Translations under genes and position numbers: made by a program
From: an uncultured Opitutia bacterium
Lineage (GTDB): Bacteria > Verrucomicrobiota > Verrucomicrobiia > Opitutales > Opitutaceae
Assembly: GCA_903840415.1 (NCBI GenBank)
Contig: CAIMFY010000118.1
Span: 124,001 to 188,000 of the forward strand
Length of the DNA: 64,000 nt
Direction of reading: 5' to 3'
Shown here: positions 57,265-64,000 of the stretch, in pieces
How the letters are laid out: each line of letters opens with the position of its first letter
Position numbering within the stretch: position 1 is the stretch's first letter
The notes under the pieces: generated by a model
The model's input: only the letters and a program-made list of their open reading frames with translations
Told to the model about the DNA's origin: nothing
Database searches by the model: none

Positions 57265-57384
57265 GACCTTCGCGGATAAGTTGTGCTCTTTCCCAGAGGC
57301 AGTTGTGCCGCAGAGAAATCGCGTAAATCATTACTACTACAACAAATCACCCCATAAAAAGGGCACAACTTATCCGCGAAGGTC
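57265..57384. repeat. 120-bp element with perfect 22-bp terminal inverted repeats
   Basis: The ends at 57265-57286 and 57363-57384 are perfect inverted copies containing CTTCGCGGATAAGTTGTGC and GCACAACTTATCCGCGAAG. It has no gene inside and no obvious target duplication flanking it. It is either a MITE-like remnant or a group of integrase arm-type sites beside the tRNA attachment site. Nothing else is seen in 57123-57519. Confidence 0.82.
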
Positions 57385-57519
57385 AGGTGGGGGAGTATTT
57401 CAGTGATTTTTACAACTAGAGCGTTTTTACTTTGGTAGTAGTGCAATGGCTCTGCCGCTAGCTTGCAGTCGGTTAGCACGCAGTGACGGGGATGACGACC
57501 GCTTCGGCATATGCCTCAG

Positions 57520-58173
57520 CTACTTCCCTTTCAGGCGCTCACGCTCGAAGAATTCAGCGATGATCTTGACCGATTGCCCATCGATATCAACACCCGACAG
57601 CCCATGCTTCTGGGATTCCAAATACGACCGAAGCGACGATTCCATATGGCCGAGAAACTCGAATCGTTTCTCGTCAGATAGCGTTTTGAACCAAGCCTCA
57701 ATCTCGTATTGGAGCAACGGAAGAAGCAATGCGCGCCTCCAGTTGTCGCCGTCAAACCAACCGACAAACCCAGCAGACCATTTTTTTTTATCCTTCGCCG
57801 ATGACTTGAATTCCTTCCGGTAGCTCTCCTCAAGGGCTGTCAGGCGGGGCGATAGAAAATCGCGATAAGCGTCACTGAACAAAGCCCGTCTCGGAATAAT
57901 ACTGACGAGGCTTTCTTCAAAAAAAAGATAGGGTGCCTTGGGTAGTTCGCCCGTAGCGAGCCAACGTTGGCTTAGTTGTTCACGAACACAGATCAAATCG
58001 CCGACTGCCCAAGGGAGTGGAACCCAGCCGTTCTCATACTTATGCAGATTGCCACTAGATAGTCCGAGTTTCAGTGCGAACGCCGTCCGTGTTAACAATA
58101 GGGATTCTCGGTAGCCTCGCAAGCGACGACCAATCTGTTTTTCGCGTTCCGGGATTTCCGATTTTCTGGGCAC
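57520..58173 (-). CDS. Phage-type XRE helix-turn-helix repressor-like protein
   Basis: 217 residues. An N-terminal XRE-type HTH is visible (GRRLRGYRESLLLTRTAFALKLGLSSGNLHKYENGWVPL, about 16-54). The rest is not an S24 peptidase; it contains a DGDNWRRALLLPLLQYEIEAWFKTLS segment and may be an unfamiliar dimerisation or sensor region. It is divergent from a small Cro-like gene, the usual repressor/Cro arrangement. It is probably the maintenance repressor of the element. Confidence 0.65.
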   Translation of the reverse strand: MPRKSEIPEREKQIGRRLRGYRESLLLTRTAFALKLGLSSGNLHKYENGWVPLPWAVGDLICVREQLSQRWLATGELPKAPYLFFEESLVSIIPRRALFSDAYRDFLSPRLTALEESYRKEFKSSAKDKKKWSAGFVGWFDGDNWRRALLLPLLQYEIEAWFKTLSDEKRFEFLGHMESSLRSYLESQKHGLSGVDIDGQSVKIIAEFFERERLKGK

Positions 58174-58210
58174 GGTATAGGTAGCACATGAGATCGGAGG
58201 TAATACGCAA

Positions 58211-58239
58211 TTGAGTTTGACTAGGTGATAACTTTCTAT
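58211..58239 (+). promoter_or_regulatory. Possible promoter of the Cro-like gene
   Basis: TTGAGT at 58211-58216 and TTCTAT at 58234-58239 are 17 bases apart, within the 81-base divergent region between the two HTH genes. The match to a sigma-70 promoter is only fair. Repressor operator repeats were not recognised. Confidence 0.3.
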
Positions 58240-58254
58240 CTTCCTGCCTTCTTA

Positions 58255-58500
58255 ATGGCAACTGTAATCACTCCGTTGCATGCGCTTCTAGCCGCTCGCG
58301 GCATGAATTTTCGCGACCTCTCTCGGGCGACGACATTGTCATACGGCACGATTCGGAACATCGCGTGCGGCAACAATCGCACACGGACTGGCCGCGACAA
58401 AATCGAAGCGTTTTTGGGAGTCCAATTGTTTCCCGCTCCGGCCGACTCGGAGACCCGCGCTCAGGTGACTTCTGAGTCGAGAGAACGTAATTCAAACTGA
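58255..58500 (+). CDS. Small HTH protein, Cro-like
   Basis: 81 residues from the ATG at 58255 (MATVITPLHALLAARGMNFRDLSRATTLSYGTIRNI). A HTH is apparent near residues 16-40. A basic NNRTRTGRDK segment follows, then a polar tail. It is divergent from the repressor, so it may be its antagonist or excision regulator. No close family is recognised. Confidence 0.6.
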   Translation: MATVITPLHALLAARGMNFRDLSRATTLSYGTIRNIACGNNRTRTGRDKIEAFLGVQLFPAPADSETRAQVTSESRERNSN

Positions 58501-58510
58501 TTTTCCATCC

Positions 58511-59122
58511 ATGAAAAAATCCGATATCGAGGCCTCCCTGGCAGCGCTCCAGAAAACCGCCTCCCGTTTGAAAACCTTGGGATCTGAACTTAACGATGCC
58601 CAACGAGACCGCAATCAACTGAAAGCTGCCGTAGTTGAAATCGGCGAGCCCAGCTACAAGGACGACGCAGCGATCCTTCGGCTCTCCACGGCGAACAAAA
58701 AGATTGAATTGTGCGAGCGGACGATTGCTCGCCTATCCGATCAGATGGCTGAACTAATCGTCGGGCAAGCCAACGCGCGCATCGACGAGTGCGCCCCGAT
58801 TGTCGCCACCCTCTTGGAGGGCGAACTCGACAGGCGGCGTGAAACCATCGCTACGGTGCTCGTGCCGTTCTGTGAGTCCGCTGATGAAGCCAATGAGGTC
58901 GCCGAGCAAACGTCATCTTACGCAGTTGGTGCCGCAAAAAGGCGCTTTTTTTGTTCGATGACAACAAACCTACACATGAACGGAATCGCGAGTCTGCCGG
59001 AGGTCAGTGAGGCACTTGCGAAAATTGAGGCGGTGTTGACCGGCTATCTCAAGGATAGCGCGAACCTTCAGAAATTTATCGCGTTCTATCCGCCTTGCGA
59101 GCGCGAATCCCGCCGCCTCTAA
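58511..59122 (+). CDS. Coiled-coil protein of the phage element, unknown function
   Basis: 203 residues, rich in heptads: SDIEASLAALQKTASRLKTLGSELNDAQRDRNQLKAAV, and KKIELCERTIARLSDQMAELIV. No enzyme motif is seen. A C-terminal half with a few Cys residues (CERES, FCSM, CESADEA) is not clearly metal-binding. It begins 10 bases after the Cro-like gene, so it is probably in its transcript. It could be a structural, scaffolding or host-modulating protein. Confidence 0.7.
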   Translation: MKKSDIEASLAALQKTASRLKTLGSELNDAQRDRNQLKAAVVEIGEPSYKDDAAILRLSTANKKIELCERTIARLSDQMAELIVGQANARIDECAPIVATLLEGELDRRRETIATVLVPFCESADEANEVAEQTSSYAVGAAKRRFFCSMTTNLHMNGIASLPEVSEALAKIEAVLTGYLKDSANLQKFIAFYPPCERESRRL

Positions 59123-59241
59123 GCCGAACTATCGTCCGCCTTTAACCACAAATCTTCATTGGTGTCTTGTTAGTAGTGGCGGGGGTTCGATTGGAAACGA
59201 GCCCCCGCCAACCAACCGCAAACCGCCAATCTCCCGCACTC

Positions 59242-60417
59242 ATGAGCACTCCCAGCCTCTCCCGTTCCTCGCCAACGAAGCTCCTTCCCAATGGCGAATT
59301 TCAACTCCCGACTGATGGTTGGATGCAACTTTTCCCGTATGGCGAGGTGCGTGCGCCCGTGGAAAATCCAGATGGCAAAGAAGTGTCCGTGGTGCAAGTT
59401 TTGGACAGCATCTCAGCCGACAATCTACTCGTTGCGTTTAATGACGCGGCGAAAACGCCAAACTTCGGCGGCGTGCTTGTGGACTTCGATCACTTTTCGA
59501 TGGACACGGATAAGGAATCGCGCGCCGCGATGTGGATCGAACAACTCGAAAAACGCGCGGACGGAATGTGGTTCAAGGCCCGTGTTACAGACAGCGGTCG
59601 CGCCGCCCTTCGCGGTGGCGACTATCGGTTTATCTCCCCGGTGTTCGATGTTCCAAGCAAACAATACCAGCCGGGTCAGCGGGTGCGCCCGATCAGCCTG
59701 GAGAGCGCGGGCCTGACGAACGATCCGCGCATCAAAGGTGGCGTTCCAATTTCAAACCGCAGCGCGTCCTCTGTTGTCACGGTGGCCACGTCAGCGTCAC
59801 CGGATGAGGCGGCCATGAACGAGGCCCGCGATCTCGTGGCAGAAATGGATGCGATGACGCGATACAACGACAATAGCCAACAGCCAGGAGACCCGGCGCT
59901 GATCGACCGGCGCGCGAATCGTATTCTGAAGCGGGCCCAGGAGATCAGGAATAGTGGTGCGGGCGGATGGGAGCGCGCATGGAAGTCCGCCAGTAGCGAA
60001 CACGACTCGGCAGTTAATCACGCGCAAAAAATGCTTGCTGGCGGCGGCGGAATTTTGCCGGAGCACGCTGGGCGCTCTCCCTTGGAGCACGCGAAAAAAC
60101 TGCGAAAAGGAGTTACAAACCGTAGCCGTCGCGGTGAACGGGAAGCGGCGGCCCGCGAAGTCATTCAGAGCGGCATGGCAGCGGTCAACGACATCGCAAA
60201 ATCTATCTTTATAAAAGGCACGAAATTCTCTTGGTCGGAAGCGTTGCGACGCGCGATTAACGACTACAACACGAGCCGAATAAACCCAGTCTCTATTGGG
60301 GAAGTGGACGCTCGAACGATTGCTAATCGCGCCACGCAGATTTGTCGCGAGGAAAATATCTCCTACGTCCGTGCGTTTCGCAAAGCCGGCGAAGAACTCG
60401 GGGTAGCACCACAATAG
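59242..60417 (+). CDS. Mu gpI-like prohead protease/scaffold protein
   Basis: 391 residues from the ATG at 59242. The N-terminal half is recognisable as the Mu I-protein family: MQLFPYGEV, FGGVLVDFDHFSMDTDKESRAAMWIEQLEKRADGMWFKARVTDSGRAALRGGDYRFISPVFD, SLESAGLTNDPRIKG. In Mu this protein is the prohead protease and scaffold. The C-terminal half is Arg/Lys-rich and looks helical, perhaps scaffold. No capsid gene follows, which is odd because gpI normally precedes the major head protein. Confidence 0.8.
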   Translation: MSTPSLSRSSPTKLLPNGEFQLPTDGWMQLFPYGEVRAPVENPDGKEVSVVQVLDSISADNLLVAFNDAAKTPNFGGVLVDFDHFSMDTDKESRAAMWIEQLEKRADGMWFKARVTDSGRAALRGGDYRFISPVFDVPSKQYQPGQRVRPISLESAGLTNDPRIKGGVPISNRSASSVVTVATSASPDEAAMNEARDLVAEMDAMTRYNDNSQQPGDPALIDRRANRILKRAQEIRNSGAGGWERAWKSASSEHDSAVNHAQKMLAGGGGILPEHAGRSPLEHAKKLRKGVTNRSRRGEREAAAREVIQSGMAAVNDIAKSIFIKGTKFSWSEALRRAINDYNTSRINPVSIGEVDARTIANRATQICREENISYVRAFRKAGEELGVAPQ

Positions 60418-60420
60418 GCC

Positions 60421-60720
60421 ATGCAAAAAATTCGCATCCGATCACCACTCGATCTTCTTCCGCTGCATGTGAAGCAGCAGCTTACAGCGTGGCTGACGAC
60501 AGGCGGGTCGCACGGGCATGGGATGACCTACACCGAAGCGAAGGCGAGGCTCCTGGCAGAATACGGCGTGCGGGCGCAGGAAGGTGCATTGTGCCGGTAT
60601 TTTCGGCGCACTCAGCGCCTTACTGCGGAGAAGGTCGATGCCGTGCTCTCACCTGACAACTCGACTCTCACCGTAACCATCAACGTCAGGCTCAACCAAA
60701 AAAACACCGAGGAATCATGA
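60421..60720 (+). CDS. Mu gp27/DUF3486-like small terminase-type protein
   Basis: 99 residues. IRSPLDLLPLHVKQQLTAWLTTGG followed by AKARLLAEYGVRAQEGALCRYFRR matches the N-terminal helix-turn-helix of the DUF3486 (Mu gp27) family, where it reads IDLLPxxIRxxLxxxL. The C-terminal part is short. In Mu it acts with the large terminase, which is missing here. It overlaps the following gene by 4 bases (ATGA). Confidence 0.6.
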   Translation: MQKIRIRSPLDLLPLHVKQQLTAWLTTGGSHGHGMTYTEAKARLLAEYGVRAQEGALCRYFRRTQRLTAEKVDAVLSPDNSTLTVTINVRLNQKNTEES

Positions 60721-61007
60721 AACAGAATCACACGGCCGAAAAATCCAAGAGTGAAATCGCAACCTTCGTCGTGAAAGACGACGCGATGCAACCGGACTTT
60801 ATTCCGGGCGATTGCATTCTCGTCACGCCATCCCAAAAGCCGCGCACCGGAAAGCCTGTCGTTGCGAAATTCGCGGATGGGAAACTCGCTTTTGGACTCC
60901 TCAAAAGTTTCACCGCTCGCAGCCTTCGGCTCTCGCCGTGCCCAGGGATCGACCATGGGCGGATTCTCTGGGTTCACCCTGTAACGGCTCTTATCCGCGC
61001 TGTGTAG
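60717..61007 (+). CDS. S24/LexA-like domain protein without catalytic Ser
   Basis: 96 residues. The pattern FVVKDDAMQPDFIPGDCILVTPSQKPRTGKPVVAKFADGKLAFGLLKSF has the fold signature of S24 peptidases and CI/LexA repressors (VxGDSMxPxIxxGDxVLV...GxxVVA). The Ser of GDSM is replaced by Ala (DDAM) and there is no DNA-binding domain. It cannot self-cleave by the usual mechanism, so it may be a decoy or binding partner. It overlaps the previous gene by 4 bases. Confidence 0.7.
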   Translation: MKQNHTAEKSKSEIATFVVKDDAMQPDFIPGDCILVTPSQKPRTGKPVVAKFADGKLAFGLLKSFTARSLRLSPCPGIDHGRILWVHPVTALIRAV

Positions 61008-61019
61008 ATCGCCTCCGTC

Positions 61020-61313
61020 ATGCAATCCAACTATCCTTTAATCGATGAAATCACGCAGCGCTTTGACGAGATCGCGTTGGCTTATGAGCAGATCAACAAG
61101 AAACTTGCCGCGAGCACGGAGCTTCGCGCGCTCAGTGAAAAAGTAGTATGGGCTAGCAGCGCGATTCCCAAGCCCATCGACCCACAGGCAATGGAAAAGA
61201 TGGCTGAACTCATCGCCGCTTATCACGGGACGTGGAATCAAATGACCGCATGTCCCTTGGTTAAATTCGCACTCGTGCCGGTCGCAGTGCTCCGACGCGA
61301 TCACATGAATTAG
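61020..61313 (+). CDS. Small helical protein of the phage element, unknown function
   Basis: 97 residues, mostly helical (IDEITQRFDEIALAYEQINKKLAASTELRALSEKVV, MEKMAELIAAYHGTWNQMT). No motif is recognised. It sits just before the tape-measure gene, where phages commonly encode tail assembly chaperones, but neither sequence nor a frameshift fusion supports that strongly. Confidence 0.6.
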   Translation: MQSNYPLIDEITQRFDEIALAYEQINKKLAASTELRALSEKVVWASSAIPKPIDPQAMEKMAELIAAYHGTWNQMTACPLVKFALVPVAVLRRDHMN

Positions 61314-61337
61314 TCGCCATCCGAATGCCAACCCGCG

Positions 61338-63341
61338 ATGAGTAATTCACCTGCCAGACTCGACATACTGGTCGATATTCAGGCACGGCTTGACGAGCTT
61401 CGCCAAGCGCAGACGGAATTCCGCAAGACGAAGAATGAGGCCGAGAGCTTTGGCTCGATCCTGCGCGAGGGTCTTCACATCGGCACCGGCATGCAGATGG
61501 CTGCGACCGCAATCGAAGCGATAAGGGAAGCGATTCGGGAGACGATTGGCGAGGCCATCCGTTTCGCAGGCGCAATTCAGGACCAGAGTCAGGCGCTCGG
61601 CATGACGACCACTGCGCTACAAGTGCTCTCGCTAGAATTTAAGGAGGCTGGTGCCGACGCTGGCCGTCTCTTCGAGGCTGTTAGCACACAAACGCGCGGC
61701 CTCGCGGAGGCACGCGATACTAGCAGCGGCGCTGCCGCTGCCTATCGGCAGCTTGGATTGAGTGCTTCCGAAATTGAACTGCTTCCTATCGAGCAGAGGC
61801 TCATTGCCGTCGCGCGAGCGGTCAAAAATTCCTCCGACCAAACGACAGCGTTTGCAGCCGCCTCCCAACTCCTCGGTGCGCGCGGCCTGCCACAGATGCT
61901 TGCAGCACTCGACAAACTCGGGCGCGAAGGCGTGGCGGCCGTCACGCAATTTCACGAGCGGGCTGGTGAGATAATGTCTGAGGAAACCATTACGCGACTC
62001 GACGCGGCAGAGAAGCAATGGGGCAGATTTTGGCATACGATGGTAATTGGCACCGGCGAAACACTCGGGTTCGTGAATCGTCTCGTTGACTCGTTAAAGC
62101 AAATGCCCGGTGAGACCTTAGCCGCGTTGGCCGGAGCCATCGGGAGCGGCGGCACTCCCATCGCAGTCGGCAATCTCATTGGAGTGGTCGCGAAAAATAC
62201 GACACCGGTTTTAACGGCCAATCCGACCGCTCCGAAGACGCCCGGTTCAACGTTCGATTCGGCGGCTCTAAAAGCAGCTGCGGCACAGGCGGATAAACTC
62301 AAAAGCGAAGGCGAGACGATCCGGCAATCGGTATTGCCGGCCTATGAGAAATATGCCGAGACATTAGCCCATCTTGACGTTGTTCATCAGGCGGGAGCCA
62401 TCTCCCTTATGACCTGGATTAAGGCCTCTGCTGCAGCGAAAGACGAACTAATCAAGAGCGTCACCGACCCTGCCGTGGCAGTCCTTCAGGAGCAGGGCCG
62501 GGCTGTCACCGAATCTGTCCTTACGCCGGCAGAAATTTTCGGTAAGCGCCTTCGGGAGTTGGGCCGACTCTACGATGAGCACGTCATTACGCTGGATACC
62601 TTCAACCGTGCCACGGCGGCTGCGAATAAAAAGTATGAGGAGGACACTGCGCCCCCTACGCCGCCACCTCTTCTTAAGCTTCGACCCAGCGGCGTAAAAG
62701 AGGGCATGCAGAATTGGTTGGATCAGACTGGCACCATCGGCAACCAGGTGGCAACGACGATGGGCGGAGCAATCGGCCAATCCGTCGCGATTCTCACCAA
62801 CGGTATCACGGGGTTGCTTGAGAAAACGAAATCACTTGGCCAAGTCGCGCAGGAAATGGGCGCGATGTTTGTCCAATCGCTCATCCAGATGACCGTTCAA
62901 GCCCTCGCGTTAGCAGTAGTGATGGGCGTCCTCAACGTGCTCACAGGTGGCTCAATCGCGGCCGGCGGTTTCGCGGGCGGCTTCATGAAGGCCTTTGGTT
63001 TCGCCGATGGCGGCTATACTGGCGGCGGTGGAAAATATGAGCCCGCTGGCATCGTGCATCGTGGCGAATACGTCATGCCTCAAGAGGTGGTAAATCGCGT
63101 GGGCACCCCCACGCTCGATCTAATGCGGTTCAATCGAGGATTCCCCGGCCTCGGCACCGCGCGCTCCTCGATTGCGTCGGGCCAGAGCGCGGGCTACACG
63201 CCGGTCGAGAACCGGCCGCAGCGGCTGCTCGTCTATGTCGATTCGCAGCAGCAACTCGACACGCTCACGCGCAATCCGCGCTTCGAGAACATCGTTGTCG
63301 ATGTGGGCAAACGGCGGCGCGGCGAAATTTTTTCCGTATGA
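61338..63341 (+). CDS. Phage tail tape-measure protein
   Basis: 667 residues. N-terminus with coiled coil ([21 protein letters not shown]), then the tape-measure core ([47 protein letters not shown], and a TMP-type [18 protein letters not shown]). The middle is hydrophobic ([35 protein letters not shown]). The end has the widespread tail motif [32 protein letters not shown]. This protein sets tail length in long-tailed phages. Its presence without portal, capsid or terminase genes is unusual. Confidence 0.88.
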   Translation: MSNSPARLDILVDIQARLDELRQAQTEFRKTKNEAESFGSILREGLHIGTGMQMAATAIEAIREAIRETIGEAIRFAGAIQDQSQALGMTTTALQVLSLEFKEAGADAGRLFEAVSTQTRGLAEARDTSSGAAAAYRQLGLSASEIELLPIEQRLIAVARAVKNSSDQTTAFAAASQLLGARGLPQMLAALDKLGREGVAAVTQFHERAGEIMSEETITRLDAAEKQWGRFWHTMVIGTGETLGFVNRLVDSLKQMPGETLAALAGAIGSGGTPIAVGNLIGVVAKNTTPVLTANPTAPKTPGSTFDSAALKAAAAQADKLKSEGETIRQSVLPAYEKYAETLAHLDVVHQAGAISLMTWIKASAAAKDELIKSVTDPAVAVLQEQGRAVTESVLTPAEIFGKRLRELGRLYDEHVITLDTFNRATAAANKKYEEDTAPPTPPPLLKLRPSGVKEGMQNWLDQTGTIGNQVATTMGGAIGQSVAILTNGITGLLEKTKSLGQVAQEMGAMFVQSLIQMTVQALALAVVMGVLNVLTGGSIAAGGFAGGFMKAFGFADGGYTGGGGKYEPAGIVHRGEYVMPQEVVNRVGTPTLDLMRFNRGFPGLGTARSSIASGQSAGYTPVENRPQRLLVYVDSQQQLDTLTRNPRFENIVVDVGKRRRGEIFSV

Positions 63342-63631
63342 AGCTCGATTTTGCCACAGCGTTTCCGAAAATCAGACTGGAGACACGGACGTCTTTTGGC
63401 GTTCCCGAAACGGCGCGCCTATTCGGAATCTGCGACAAGCAAGTTATTGACCTGATTGAAGAGGGCTCAATTGACGCAATCAATATCGCCCGGAAGAACA
63501 AACCCGGCTCGAAAATGGCTTGGCGTATTCCGGTCGCCACACTCGTCCAATTTATTGAAGAACGGTCCAGCCTCGCCGAGCAAACGGAGGCGTCCGTTGG
63601 CCAAATGCGCACTGGAGGTCGCCGTGGGTAG
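63338..63631 (+). CDS. Small HTH (excisionase/MerR-like) DNA-binding protein
   Basis: 97 residues starting in the last codons of the tape-measure gene (ATGA overlap). The stretch [33 protein letters not shown], then [20 protein letters not shown], is the winged-helix of small excisionase-like proteins. It could be an excisionase, which would fit a nearby integrase beyond the window. The last 15 residues are atypical. Confidence 0.7.
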   Translation: MKLDFATAFPKIRLETRTSFGVPETARLFGICDKQVIDLIEEGSIDAINIARKNKPGSKMAWRIPVATLVQFIEERSSLAEQTEASVGQMRTGGRRG

Positions 63632-63907
63632 GCTCGGCAGCAGATTTTCGTTTTGCAGGCCTTGCAGCCAGCCTTGCAGCCGTCCTGCGCGGATGATCGG
63701 CACCGTCTCTTCCCACTTTTTCAGCTCTCCGCCAGATTTTGGGGAAAAACGGAACGACCTGCTACAATTACTCACTTTGAATTCTCTATCTGCAACATTT
63801 TCACCGACGCGACTCGTTGCTAAAATCGCAACCGCAGGGCTTTTCGTGGTGGCAATGGGCCGCCGGGGACATGATGCCCCGTGGACACTCAGAGAGGCGG
63901 TGTCATC

Positions 63908-64000
63908 ATGAAATGGGAGCGCATCGCACTCCGTGCCCGTGAGCACGCGCACAAGGTCCGGCAGGCACTTGCCAGCGCGCTTGAGTTGCACAGCTCCGGC
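63908..64000 (+). CDS. Possible gene start cut by window end
   Basis: An ATG at 63908 preceded by GAGAGGCGG gives at least 31 open codons, MKWERIALRAREHAHK..., to the edge. The upstream interval 63632-63907 holds no convincing gene. Identity cannot be judged. Confidence 0.35.
   Translation, partial: MKWERIALRAREHAHKVRQALASALELHSSG

Larger units (their letters stand above)
57123..64000. mobile_element. Phage-derived integrated element next to tRNA-Leu, continuing past the window end
   Basis: From the tRNA 3' end to the window edge, genes and composition change. AT content rises, and divergent repressor/Cro-like genes, Mu-type head/protease protein, gp27-like, S24-like and tape-measure genes appear. 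No integrase, portal, capsid or large terminase is visible, so it is a remnant, a satellite, or only its left part is in the window. The far attachment site was not found. Confidence 0.78.

Noticed and set aside
57144-57384. Repeats near tRNA-Leu considered as a CRISPR array
   Set aside because: Only three copies, in mixed orientation and at irregular spacing, with no cas genes. They do not form repeat-spacer units.
63632-63907. Genes on either strand between the HTH gene and the last start codon
   Set aside because: Available frames have no domain, no ribosome-binding site and shadow-like composition. Only the short repeat CCTTGCAGCC (twice near 63660) was noticed, without meaning.

Overview
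The window is a high-GC bacterial chromosome segment, most likely from a member of the Verrucomicrobiota (class Opitutia). This is inferred from the mix of secreted glycosidases and sugar-related oxidoreductases with Tat or Sec signals, tandem beta-propeller proteins, a Gram-negative envelope (TonB-dependent receptor, RND efflux, outer-membrane barrels) and dense short operons. No rRNA is present, so the taxonomy is not proven.

Layout. (1) 1-14.6 kb: the 3' end of ftsY. A minus-strand array then runs leftwards: WD40 propeller, TIR-domain membrane protein, modA, modB (no modC follows), a secreted BNR-propeller protein ending in a CusF-like domain, a small DUF2946-like protein, a TonB-dependent receptor, a small membrane protein and a family-106-type glycoside hydrolase. 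A ThuA protein (minus) and a Gfo/Idh/MocA oxidoreductase (plus) are divergent. (2) 15-29.4 kb: a copper/silver-type resistance island. Divergent from a three-gene CnrY-CnrX-CnrH-like sigma/anti-sigma/sensor operon lie a Cys-rich periplasmic protein, the CusC, CusB and CusA homologues, a CopA-type P-type ATPase, a His-rich lipoprotein, a DUF3299 protein and a CobW GTPase. (3) 29.5-48.5 kb: core metabolism. This holds pyruvate kinase, two GlpT-type transporters, a metallo-beta-lactamase-fold hydrolase, a GHMP-kinase/UDP-sugar-pyrophosphorylase fusion with a GalU-like partner, a probable tetrahydrobiopterin operon (PTPS, FolE2, sepiapterin-reductase-like SDR), ruvB, murA, an RGG-rich disordered protein, a dimeric dUTPase, a thioesterase, a propeller protein and a decayed chimeric glycosidase/esterase gene. 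(4) 48.8-57.1 kb: clpB, a GH5 endoglucanase-like protein, phosphatidylserine decarboxylase, two tandem secreted amidases and tRNA-Leu(UAG). (5) 57.1-64 kb: a phage-derived element inserted next to the tRNA. It begins with repeats that may be integrase arm sites or a MITE, followed by divergent repressor/Cro-like genes, a coiled-coil protein, a Mu-I-like protein, a gp27-like protein, a Ser-less S24-like protein and a tape-measure protein. No capsid or large terminase gene is seen.

The strongest items for follow-up are the CnrYXH-like switch apparently wired to a Cu(I)-type Cus pump, the tetrahydrobiopterin operon, the kinase-first sugar-activation fusion, the chimeric pseudogene, the modular three-unit inverted repeats (one of which holds the start region of an amidase) and the unusual phage remnant. 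All function calls come from reading motifs and recalling families. No database search was possible.
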